This document shows positions 17,926-26,504 of a stretch of 64,000 nt of DNA, piece by piece (the stretch's first letter is position 1; the number at the start of each line of letters is the position of its first letter). This DNA is from Azospirillum oleiclasticum. Its GTDB lineage: Bacteria > Pseudomonadota > Alphaproteobacteria > Azospirillales > Azospirillaceae. The notes beneath the pieces are model-generated. The model saw only the letters and a program-made list of their open reading frames with translations, was not told the origin of the DNA and did not search any database. Both the position numbers and the translations under genes were made by a program. The stretch spans positions 1-64,000 of the forward strand of contig NZ_JABFFR010000027.1 of assembly GCF_013423485.1 (NCBI RefSeq), written 5' to 3'.

Positions 17926-19386
17926 ATGCTCGAAATCACGCAGGAGGAGGTGGTCGGCAGCCTTGCCGCCGAGAATCCCTGGTGGGACGAGGGCAAGGCC
18001 GAGGACCGCTACACGCGCCTGCCACGGCGCGGCTATTTCCGCATGTTCTTCGAGCTGATCGTGCAGACCGCTTTGAATCGTGCCGTGGTTCTGATGGGAC
18101 CGCGGCGGGTCGGCAAGACGGTGATGATGCAGCACGCCGTCCAAGGGCTGATCGACCGTGGCGTGCCGGCCCGCTCGATCCTGTACGTGTCCATCGACGC
18201 GCCGACCTACACCGGCATGCATCTGGAAAAGTTCCTGCACCTGTTCTTCGAGCGCAACGGTGTGGGCCGCGCCGACGAGACCTATGTGCTCTTCGACGAG
18301 GTGCAGTACCTGAAGGACTGGCAGGTCCACCTGAAGTCGCTGGTCGACCGCTACCCCAACACCCGCTTCGTCGCGTCGGGCTCCGCCGCCGCGGCGCTGA
18401 AGCGCGCGTCGAACGAGTCCGGCGCCGGCCGCTTCACCGACTTCCTGCTACCGCCGCTGACCTTCGTGGAATACCTAAATTTCATCGGAGTTGAGAACGA
18501 GCTTATCACTCAGAATTATGATGGTGAATACGAACTCCGCACATCCGGCAGCATTGAGCTTCTTAATGCAGAGTTCGTCAACTATATCAATTATGGCGGC
18601 TATCCAGAGGCGGTTCTGTCCGACGTGGCTCGTGGTAATCCATCGCGCTTCATCAAAAGCGATATCATAGACAAGGTTCTGCTGCGCGACTTGCCCAGCC
18701 TCTACGGTATTTCCGACATTCAGGAACTCAACAAGCTCTTCACCAGTGTCGCCTACAACACCGGCAACGCCGTCAGTCTGGAGAAGCTGTCACAGTCGTC
18801 GGGCGTCTCGAAGCCGACGATCAGCCGTTACCTCGATTACCTCGAAGCGGCGTTCCTGATCACGCGGTTGCGCCGGATTGATGAAAAGGGAGGCACCTTC
18901 GCGCGGGAGCGTGAGTTCAAGGTCTATCTTACCAATCCGTCGATGAGGGCCGCGCTGTTCCAACCGGTGACCGCCGACAGTGAAATAATGGGGCAATTGG
19001 TCGAGACCGCGATTGTGGGACAGTGGCTCCACTCTCCGTTTTTCAACGAACTTGCCTACGCCCGCTGGAAGCGGAGTAAGCGGTCGAAGGAACATCAGGA
19101 CTCTTACTGTGAGGTCGATCTGGTCCGTTGGATCGACGGATCGAATCGACCGTTCGAATGCACTGAAATAAAATGGTCTGACCGCTTCGTTGAGCGTCCA
19201 GAACAATTGGAGGGTTTGCTGGAGTTTTGCCGGAAAAACTCGGTGATATTGAAGATTGAAGCAACCACTCGATCAAGGTCGGCAATAACATCTGTTTCTG
19301 ATATCACGATTCAGCAAATGCCTTCTGCTCTCAAGTGTTATACGATCGGGCGTGAAGCGCTCGACTTCAGAGAGCTGATTTCCTGA
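17926..19386 (+). CDS. AAA-type ATPase with C-terminal DUF4143 domain
   Basis: A 486-residue protein. Walker A is GPRRVGKT (58-65) and Walker B YVLFDE (120-125), as in AAA_14 ATPases. A winged-helix-like segment (SSGVSKPTISRYLDYL) comes mid-protein. The C-terminal DUF4143 part shows EVDL (396-399) and FECTEIKWS (410-418), the D...ExK arrangement of the PD-(D/E)XK nuclease fold. These proteins are widespread and mobile; proposed roles in DNA transactions or toxin-like systems are unproven. From about base 18475 the gene turns notably AT-richer while the reading frame continues, suggesting a mosaic origin. It stands alone between purC and a TANGO2-like gene. Confidence 0.85.
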   Translation: MLEITQEEVVGSLAAENPWWDEGKAEDRYTRLPRRGYFRMFFELIVQTALNRAVVLMGPRRVGKTVMMQHAVQGLIDRGVPARSILYVSIDAPTYTGMHLEKFLHLFFERNGVGRADETYVLFDEVQYLKDWQVHLKSLVDRYPNTRFVASGSAAAALKRASNESGAGRFTDFLLPPLTFVEYLNFIGVENELITQNYDGEYELRTSGSIELLNAEFVNYINYGGYPEAVLSDVARGNPSRFIKSDIIDKVLLRDLPSLYGISDIQELNKLFTSVAYNTGNAVSLEKLSQSSGVSKPTISRYLDYLEAAFLITRLRRIDEKGGTFAREREFKVYLTNPSMRAALFQPVTADSEIMGQLVETAIVGQWLHSPFFNELAYARWKRSKRSKEHQDSYCEVDLVRWIDGSNRPFECTEIKWSDRFVERPEQLEGLLEFCRKNSVILKIEATTRSRSAITSVSDITIQQMPSALKCYTIGREALDFRELIS

Positions 19387-19406
19387 GTGCAGGCGAATCC
19401 CGCCCC

Positions 19407-20168
19407 TCACCCCATCTCCACCACCCCCCACCCAACCTCCGACGGCCGCCCGGCGGCGAAGTGCCAGAGCGGGTCGAGCTCCGGATGCTCGACGCCGGGC
19501 AGGGCCAGCAGGCTGCCGCACACGGTGCCGAAGCCGTTGGGCATCCGGAAGTCCATGGCGCCGCCCTCGCCGCGGGCACCCTGCCAGTCGCGGCTGGCCA
19601 GGGCCGCCGGCCAGCCGCCCCAGTCGGCACGATCCGGATCGGGTGGGACGGCGCCGCGGAAGTCCGGCAGGTGGCGGGTGATGCGGGCGTCGGCCGGGTC
19701 GTCCAGGTCGAAGGCGGTGACCATGTGCACGCCGTCGGGGATCTCCACCACCTCCGGCCGGTGGCGCGGGGTGTCGCCGCGGTTCATCAGCAGCCAGGCG
19801 TCGCGGTTGTCGGCGACCACCAGGTTGAAGCTGCGGTAGGCGCGGGTGTCGAGCTGGGCCAGAGCCAGCACCGCGTCGGCGGCGTCGGCGTGGTCCAGCG
19901 CCTCCAGCACCAGCTCGCCGCGCGAGCGCTTGCCCGCCTGCGGCCCCAACGTGCCGTGGCGGTTGAGCACGCAGGCCATCACCCCGTCGTCGTTCAGCCC
20001 GAACCAGGTGCCGCCGGCCAGCACGTCCAGCCCCGCCACCACGTTCGGCCGGTCCGGCCAATGGCGTGCCGGCGGCTGCCAGGGCCGGTCGGTCATCTCG
20101 TCGCGGTTGGCGCCGACGATCAGCGGCCAGCGGTGGTCGGGGCGGCGGAGCAGGACGACGCTGCACAT
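19407..20168 (-). CDS. NRDE-family (TANGO2-like) protein
   Basis: A 253-residue protein starting MCSVVLL, with the family-naming motif NRDE at residues 21-24 (GANRDEMTDRPW) and the typical GGTWFGLNDDGVMACVLNRHG and FNLVVADNRDAW. The conserved Cys2 suggests an N-terminal nucleophile fold. The human homologue TANGO2 is tied to lipid and heme handling; the bacterial role is unknown. It is convergent with the ATPase gene and divergent from the zeta-subunit gene. Confidence 0.88.
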   Translation of the reverse strand: MCSVVLLRRPDHRWPLIVGANRDEMTDRPWQPPARHWPDRPNVVAGLDVLAGGTWFGLNDDGVMACVLNRHGTLGPQAGKRSRGELVLEALDHADAADAVLALAQLDTRAYRSFNLVVADNRDAWLLMNRGDTPRHRPEVVEIPDGVHMVTAFDLDDPADARITRHLPDFRGAVPPDPDRADWGGWPAALASRDWQGARGEGGAMDFRMPNGFGTVCGSLLALPGVEHPELDPLWHFAAGRPSEVGWGVVEMG

Positions 20169-20340
20169 GGGCTTGACGATTCTCGCTTTGTTATGAAATG
20201 CATCGCTGTGGCGGCACGCCGCTTTTCGACCGATGCGGCGGCGCGCCGCAGCCGGGTCCGGATCGGCGGTGGCGCCGGTCCGGGCTTACGCTGTATAACG
20301 CCGTCCGGGAGCGCAAAACCACCAAGGAGTCCGGTTGTCC

Positions 20341-20661
20341 ATGACCACCTTCGACGAGCGCGAGCGGGCTTTCGAGAACAAGTTCCAGCACGATCAGGAC
20401 CTTCTGTTCCGCATCCGTGCCCGGCGCGACAAGCTGGCTGGCCTTTGGGCGGCTGACCTCCTCGGACTGAAGGGTGCCGAGGCCGACGCCTACGCCCGCC
20501 AGATCCTGGACGCGGACTTCGGCACCGCCGGCCCGCACGACATCCGCACCCGCCTGATCGCCGACCTCCAGGCCCGCAATGTCGACATCTCCGACCACCG
20601 GGTCGACAAGGAACTGGACCACATCCTCACCGTCGCCCGCGAACAGGTGATGGCGGAGTAA
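20341..20661 (+). CDS. F1-ATPase inhibitor zeta subunit (DUF1476)
   Basis: A 106-residue protein of the DUF1476 family, shown in Paracoccus to be the zeta inhibitor of the F1 ATPase, blocking ATP hydrolysis. The sequence MTTFDERERAFENKFQHDQD and LAGLWAADLLGL match the family closely. I use the ATG at 20341 because MTTF is the usual start, but a TTG two codons earlier is better spaced from AAGGAG and may be used. The F0 genes lie 41 kb away in this window. In alphaproteobacteria this gene often neighbours purC/purB, as here. Confidence 0.9.
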   Translation: MTTFDERERAFENKFQHDQDLLFRIRARRDKLAGLWAADLLGLKGAEADAYARQILDADFGTAGPHDIRTRLIADLQARNVDISDHRVDKELDHILTVAREQVMAE

Positions 20662-20676
20662 ACCGGGCCGAAGCGT

Positions 20677-20711
20677 CGCTCATGAATGGCCGCAGCCGCC
20701 ATTCATGAGCG
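20677..20711. repeat. Perfect 14-bp inverted repeat after the zeta-subunit gene
   Basis: CGCTCATGAATGGC (20677-20690) and GCCATTCATGAGCG (20698-20711) flank a 7-base loop, 15 bases past the stop. It has the strength of a terminator stem but no U-run. It could be a terminator aided by Rho, an RNA-stabilising hairpin, or a dispersed palindrome. Confidence 0.5.
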
Positions 20712-20776
20712 GCCGTGTGCCCCAGCCTTACGCTGCGCGCGTTGATGCCCTATCATGACACGAGGAGGGCCGTGCG

Positions 20777-21877
20777 ATGGCGTTGAAACTCGATCGGATG
20801 GTTCTGCAGGGATTCAAGTCGATCCGATCCATGGATCTTGCCTTCGGCGAACTCAACCTGCTCATCGGCCCGAACGGCGCCGGAAAATCCAACCTGATCG
20901 GCTTCTTCCGGTTCATGCACAATGTCCTCAACAAGGACATGCAGTTCCATGTGAGCCGACAGGGGGGTGCCGAGCGACTCCTGCATTTCGGCTCGAAAAT
21001 TACTGATAGCATATTTACGGAATTTGACTTTGGGCCGTTCTCGTACAGCTTCTCCCTGGTGCCATCGTTGAATGGCGACTTGGTGTTCGAATGGGAAACT
21101 TGCTCGGAAAGGTCCCCCGATCCGCAATCGGCTGAGCCGCTTTGGATCCACACGCTGGTACGCGGAGGCGCCAAAGAGTCGGGCCTTCCACGTCCTGGCA
21201 ATCTTGGCGACGATGCCCCGGATCATGTGCTGCTCACCATGAGCGGGTGGATCGTCTACCACTTCCACGACACGGGCGATACCGCTGCGGTCAAGAAACC
21301 TTGCAACATTCACGACAACGCTTGGCTCCATCCCGATGCCGGCAACCTCGCGGCATTCCTCCATCTCATCCGGCAGGAGGACGTGGCGGCCTACGCTGAC
21401 ATCGTGGAAACGGTGCGGCGCATCGCCCCCTTCTTCCACGACTTCGTTCTCGAGCCGGATCGGCTGGCGCCCGACCAGATCCGGCTGCGCTGGAAGCACC
21501 GGGGCACGGACGCCTACTTCGACGCCAACGACCTGTCGGACGGCACCCTCCGCTTCATCGCCCTGGCGACGCTGCTGCTCCAGCCCGATCCCGCTCCGTC
21601 CATCCTGATCGACGAACCGGAACTCGGCCTTCATCCCCACGCGATCGAGCTGCTGGGTGGGATGATGCGGTCGGCGTCCACGCGCACCCAGATCATCGCC
21701 TCCACCCAGTCGGTCACCCTGGCAAACCAGATCCCCTGGCGTGACCTCATCATCGTGGACCGCGTGGACGAGGCGTCGGTGTTCCGGCGCCTGACGGAGG
21801 CCGAGGTCGAACCGTGGCTCGACGCGTATGGTCCGGGCGACCTCTGGCGGAAGAACCTCATCGGGGGAACGCCGTGA
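20777..21877 (+). CDS. AAA_15/AAA_21-type ATPase (SMC/OLD-like), paired with a DUF4276 gene
   Basis: A 366-residue ABC-like ATPase of the RecF/OLD group. Walker A GPNGAGKS is at 31-38, the signature-like LSDGTLRF at 253-260, and Walker B ILIDEPELGLHP from 276. The switch region reads IIASTQSVTLANQI, with Gln where many ABC proteins have His, as is common in this subgroup. No nuclease domain is fused; the next gene overlaps by GTGA and encodes a DUF4276 protein, which may supply it. Such ATPase-DUF4276 pairs recur in accessory regions and are suspected defence or abortive-infection modules. An AT-rich patch (about 20990-21060) breaks the GC-rich codon usage. Confidence 0.87.
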   Translation: MALKLDRMVLQGFKSIRSMDLAFGELNLLIGPNGAGKSNLIGFFRFMHNVLNKDMQFHVSRQGGAERLLHFGSKITDSIFTEFDFGPFSYSFSLVPSLNGDLVFEWETCSERSPDPQSAEPLWIHTLVRGGAKESGLPRPGNLGDDAPDHVLLTMSGWIVYHFHDTGDTAAVKKPCNIHDNAWLHPDAGNLAAFLHLIRQEDVAAYADIVETVRRIAPFFHDFVLEPDRLAPDQIRLRWKHRGTDAYFDANDLSDGTLRFIALATLLLQPDPAPSILIDEPELGLHPHAIELLGGMMRSASTRTQIIASTQSVTLANQIPWRDLIIVDRVDEASVFRRLTEAEVEPWLDAYGPGDLWRKNLIGGTP

Positions 21878-22482
21878 CGATCCGGCTGGTTCTGTCGGTC
21901 GAAGGGGCGACGGAGCGGGCCTTCGTCCAATCCGTGCTGGCTCCGCACCTTCAGGCGCACGGCCTGTACACCACCCCGGTGTCGCTCGATGGAAACGTCT
22001 CGCTGGACCGGCTCCGCCACGAGCTGCCGCGGCTCGCGCCGGCCTTCGACGCGATCAGCACCATGTACGACTTCCACGGCTTCAAGCGTCGGGGCGACCG
22101 GTCGCCGTCGCAACTGGAGGACGCCATCCGTTCGATCTGTCCGACCATCATCCCCTACATCCAGGTGCATGACTTCGAGGCTCTTCTGTTCAGCCATCCG
22201 GACATCACGGCGGCGGCTCTGCGCGATTCCGGCCGGGCGCAGGAACTCCACGCGATACGCTCCCGCTACGCATCGCCGGAAGAGATCGACAGCCGGCCGG
22301 AGTGCTTTCCGAAGGCCAGACTGCACCGGCTCTTTCCCCGCTACGATCCCGTGCTGCACGGCCCATCGATTGCGGAGCGCATCACGCTCGCCACGCTGCG
22401 GGCGGAATGCCCCCGCTTCCACGCCTGGGTCGCTCGCCTGGAATCCCTCGGGGCGGTTGAGCGGAGGGAACCTTCACCGTAA
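21874..22482 (+). CDS. DUF4276 family protein (TOPRIM-like), partner of the AAA ATPase
   Basis: A 202-residue protein beginning at a GTG that overlaps the ATPase stop (GTGA), so the two are translationally coupled. Family motifs: VEGATE at residues 9-14, YDFHGF at 65-70, and IQVHDFEALLFS at 96-107. The early Glu and later acidic residues resemble the metal-binding pattern of TOPRIM nucleases, so a role as the effector to the upstream ATPase is inferred, by analogy with split OLD-type systems. Followed by an intrinsic terminator (22513-22550), so the pair forms a closed two-gene unit. Confidence 0.85.
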   Translation: MTIRLVLSVEGATERAFVQSVLAPHLQAHGLYTTPVSLDGNVSLDRLRHELPRLAPAFDAISTMYDFHGFKRRGDRSPSQLEDAIRSICPTIIPYIQVHDFEALLFSHPDITAAALRDSGRAQELHAIRSRYASPEEIDSRPECFPKARLHRLFPRYDPVLHGPSIAERITLATLRAECPRFHAWVARLESLGAVERREPSP

Positions 22483-22512
22483 ACGTCCAGTATACACCAA
22501 ATCGCGATGAAG

Positions 22513-22550
22513 CGGGAGCGGTGGTTGTACCGCTCCCGTCTTTGATCCTT
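22513..22550 (+). terminator. Rho-independent terminator closing the ATPase-DUF4276 unit
   Basis: CGGGAGCGGT (22513-22522), loop GGTTGT, ACCGCTCCCG (22529-22538), then TCTTTGATCCTT. A perfect 10-bp stem followed by a T-rich stretch, 30 bases past the DUF4276 stop. Confidence 0.75.
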
Positions 22551-22592
22551 GTCAACCCTCGCCGAAGCCGAGGCGCGCTACAATGCGCCCAT

Positions 22593-22632
22593 GGCACCGC
22601 GGAGGTGCGGTGCGCTCTTTCGGGAGGGTGCC
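22593..22632 (+). promoter_or_regulatory. Leader of the hsp20 gene with alternative pairings over the ribosome site
   Basis: GCACC (22594-22598) can pair with GGTGC (22604-22608), or GGCACC (22593-22598) with GGTGCC (22627-22632), which overlaps the GGGAGGG ribosome site (22622-22628) and the base before ATG. A TACAAT at 22579-22584 could be the -10 box. Many small heat-shock genes carry RNA thermometers; this layout is compatible but weak. Confidence 0.3.
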
Positions 22633-23124
22633 ATGAACCTGACATCGCTGAATCCCTTCCGCGCCGGTGGGCGCGGCGTGCGGCGGGTGGAGGAGGATCC
22701 TTTCACCGGGCTGCGGCGGCAGATGGACCGGATGATCGACGACATGACGCGGAGCTGGGGCGTGCCCGCCGCCGCCCGCGCCACGGACCTGCCGGATCCG
22801 GCCTTCGACGTGGCGGAGAACGACGAGGCGCTGACCGTCAAGGCCGATCTGCCGGGTGTGGACGAGAAGGACGTCGAGGTGGTGCTCGACGGGTCGCTGC
22901 TGACCATCCGCGGCGAGAAGCGGTCGGAGCGGGACGAGGAGAAGGACCAGTACCACTTGGTCGAACGGAGCCACGGTTCCTTCACCCGCTCCTTCCGGCT
23001 GCCCTTCGACCCGGCGGACGGCGTCCGCGCCGCCTTCGACAAGGGCGTCCTCACCGTGACCCTGCCGAAACCGCCGGAGGCTCGCAGCGCGGCCCGCCGG
23101 ATCGAGATCGGCAAGCCCTCGTAG
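22633..23124 (+). CDS. Small heat-shock protein, Hsp20/alpha-crystallin family
   Basis: A 163-residue ATP-independent holdase. After a variable N-terminus (MNLTSLNPFRAG...), the alpha-crystallin domain runs from about residue 55 (PAFDVAENDEALTVKADLPGV) through the conserved GVRAAFDKGVLTVTLPK near 135-150, with a short tail containing RRIEIGK. Family members bind unfolding proteins and pass them to DnaK/ClpB. GGGAGG precedes the ATG. It follows a terminator and stands as a single gene. Confidence 0.93.
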   Translation: MNLTSLNPFRAGGRGVRRVEEDPFTGLRRQMDRMIDDMTRSWGVPAAARATDLPDPAFDVAENDEALTVKADLPGVDEKDVEVVLDGSLLTIRGEKRSERDEEKDQYHLVERSHGSFTRSFRLPFDPADGVRAAFDKGVLTVTLPKPPEARSAARRIEIGKPS

Positions 23125-23202
23125 ACCCGCGAGAGCGGGGACGGACGGCGGATCCCGTGGGGGCAGGCGCCGCCCCTGCCTCCGGGCTCCGCCGCACCGC
23201 TC

Positions 23203-23229
23203 TTGCGAATTTTTATTCCTTCATATAGG
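23203..23229 (+). promoter_or_regulatory. Possible promoter of the orphan ORF at 23267
   Basis: TTGCGA (23203-23208) and TATAGG (23224-23229), separated by 15 bases, lie in a conspicuous AT-rich tract (TTTTTATTCCTTCATATAGG) 38 bases before the ATG, which itself has GGGAGG as ribosome site. The spacing is short, so this is tentative. Confidence 0.35.
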
Positions 23230-23266
23230 ATCAAAAACCCCTTACCTGGCACCGGGAGGCCCGCCG

Positions 23267-23947
23267 ATGCCCGTCGCTCCCGGCATGCGCCGCGGTCCCA
23301 AGGCGGTGCCGCGCGACCGGTCGCAGGGGCTGGCCGCGCTGGGCTTCTACCAGAGCTTCACGCGGATCGCCTTCCTCACCAACGACCCGCGGGTGGCCTG
23401 CGCGGAAGCCGGCCACGCCAAGCGCGGCCGGCGCCTGCCCGATACGGGGCCGGACGCCATCCCCGGCCCGCCCGCCATCCGCGCCTGGGAGGGGCGGCTC
23501 GTCCCGCGCTCGCGCACGCCTGACCGGGTGTGGGCGCGGGCCGCCCGCGCGCTCGCCGCCGGCTACACGCCGCGGCAGGTGTCGGACTCGCTCGGCATCG
23601 GGCCGGACGCGCTGCGCAACGCCTGGAAGGAGGCGGACGACTTCCGGTATCGGACCTACTGGGAATACCACGCGATGATCGCCGAGGCTCGCGCTCGGCT
23701 GCGGCGCAACAACGCCTATGTCATGCCGGCGGCGCTGGTGCCGGACTGGCAGAAGGCGATGTGGGCGCGGATGGAGGCGGCGGCGTTGTCGCGCCCGGCC
23801 CCGTGCGACACCCCTGTCGCACGTTCGCACACAGACAAACCGCCGCAACCCCCTGAAGCGTCGGCAAAATCCCCCTTCACCCGCCGTGCGACACTCCGCG
23901 ACGGCGCCAAAAAGCGTCGCACGATGTCGCACGGGGATGCGCCGGTC
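23267..23947 (+). CDS. Orphan protein with helix-turn-helix-like segment; 3' end not defined
   Basis: I do not recognise this family. The start is good: AT-rich promoter-like tract, GGGAGG, ATG. The first 170 or so codons look coding, including FYQSFTRIAFLTNDPRVAC and a helix-turn-helix-like GYTPRQVSDSLGIGPDALRN, then a basic helical WQKAMWARMEAAA. After about base 23800 the protein becomes low-complexity over a cluster of CGTGCGACA repeats. No stop occurs in this frame before it enters purB antisense, where it stays open to 28432. The end given is simply the purB boundary. A lost stop, a frameshift or a sequencing error are all possible. DNA binding is an inference only. Confidence 0.5.
23802..23933. 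repeat. Cluster of five CGTGCGACA repeats in both orientations
   Basis: The 9-mer CGTGCGACA occurs at 23802-23810 and 23885-23893, and its complement TGTCGCACG at 23815-23823 and 23925-23933, with a one-base-different copy at 23915-23923. The first two face each other across CCCC as a perfect hairpin. The cluster ends 14 bases before the purB stop, between convergent genes. Function unknown: binding sites, a terminator array, or a short mobile repeat. Confidence 0.6.
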
Positions 23948-25246
<1,299 letters not shown>

Positions 25247-25333
25247 GGCGGGTCTCCGGACTGTCGCGGCGCAAACGCGCCGGACCTTAGCCGCGCCGGC
25301 CCGCCCTGGCTAGATCCCGTGTCGCAGCGCCGC

Positions 25334-26401
25334 TCAGCCGCCCCCCTTGCGCACGAGATCATGGACGTAGGCCAGCTTCCCGATGGCCGTCGGCGACAGC
25401 ACGAAGGGGTAGAGGTCGGGCTGGCCCATGCTGCGGTTCAGGCTGTTGACGGCGTAGGTCAGGGGCAGCCAGGTGTCGATCAGGTCGTCCATGTCGCGGA
25501 CCCGGTGCGGGTCCGCATCGACCTCGGCCTGCAGCTCGTGCCCCAGGCGGATGCGCGGGCGCACCTTCAGCCCGAAGGCGCGGGCCGTCTCCAGCGTGTC
25601 GATGATGTGCAGGTAATGCGCCCAGGTCTCCGCCCAGTCCTCCCACGGGTGGGCGGTGGCGTAGGCGCTGACGAAGCTGTTCTGCCAGTCGGCGGGCGGG
25701 CCCTGGTCGTAGTGGCGCTTCAGCGCCTCGCCGTAATCCTCCCGCTCGTCGCCGAAGAGCGCGCGGAAGGAGTCGATGGCGGCGGTGTCGCGCACCAGCC
25801 GGTCCCAGAAATAATGACCGACCTCGTGGCGGAAGTGGCCGAGCAGCGTGCGGTAGGGCTCACCCATCGCCGTGCGACGCTTTTCGCGTTCGGCGTCGTC
25901 GGCCTCGGCCACGTTGATGGTGATCAGTCCCTCGGCGTGGCCGGTCAGCACGGGCACCGGGTTGCCGTCCGCGTCCACCCCGTCCGTCAGGAAGTCGAAG
26001 CACAGCCCGCCGTCGTCGTGCAGGGCGCAGGCCTTCGGGCGCAGACCCAGCCGCAGCAGGGAATAGAACAGGTGGTGCTTGGCCATCTCCAGCCGGCGCC
26101 AGCGGGCCAGATTCTCCTCGTCCGACAGGTCGGGGATGGTGCGGTTGTGCTCGCAGGCGGCGCAGTAGGTCTCGCCACTGTCGGCCGGCACCATCCAGTT
26201 GCAGGCGTCGTGCGCGGCGTTGGCGCAGAAGACGTACGGCGTGCCCGGATCGGCCAGCGCCCGCCAATGGTCGCCGTCCGGCTCCAGCGCCGACAGGGTG
26301 CCGCGGTCGGGCAGGTAGCCGAGCCGCCGTCCGCAGCTTTCGCACAGCGTGTTCTCGAAATAGAGCGGTTGTCCGCAATGCTGGCATTCGAAGAGCTTCA
26401 T
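25334..26401 (-). CDS. Zinc-ribbon putative metallopeptidase (COG4307 type)
   Basis: A 355-residue protein. An N-terminal zinc ribbon is formed by Cys6/Cys9/Cys20/Cys23 (FECQHCG...CESCG), followed by further Cys pairs (FCANAAHDAC and YCAACEHN). The central HFRHEVGHYFWD (about residues 192-203) is an HExxH zinc-protease motif, with downstream WAETWAHYLH providing possible further ligands. The family is annotated as putative zinc-binding peptidase without known substrate. It lies 87 bases upstream of purB on the same strand. Confidence 0.83.
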   Translation of the reverse strand: MKLFECQHCGQPLYFENTLCESCGRRLGYLPDRGTLSALEPDGDHWRALADPGTPYVFCANAAHDACNWMVPADSGETYCAACEHNRTIPDLSDEENLARWRRLEMAKHHLFYSLLRLGLRPKACALHDDGGLCFDFLTDGVDADGNPVPVLTGHAEGLITINVAEADDAEREKRRTAMGEPYRTLLGHFRHEVGHYFWDRLVRDTAAIDSFRALFGDEREDYGEALKRHYDQGPPADWQNSFVSAYATAHPWEDWAETWAHYLHIIDTLETARAFGLKVRPRIRLGHELQAEVDADPHRVRDMDDLIDTWLPLTYAVNSLNRSMGQPDLYPFVLSPTAIGKLAYVHDLVRKGGG

Positions 26402-26504
26402 GGTCGGCCTCGTCCGGTCTGGGGCGCGCGCGTGCTGCCCTGCATGAACGGTGGCGGGCCGGCACCGGCCCGGTCGCTCCTCGAAAAATTCCGGCTGACG
26501 AGGG

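Noticed and set aside
23231..23932. A minus-strand ORF opposite the orphan ORF at 23267
   Set aside because: Composition is Arg/Gly-rich without hydrophobic pattern, and the plus strand has the promoter-like tract and ribosome site.
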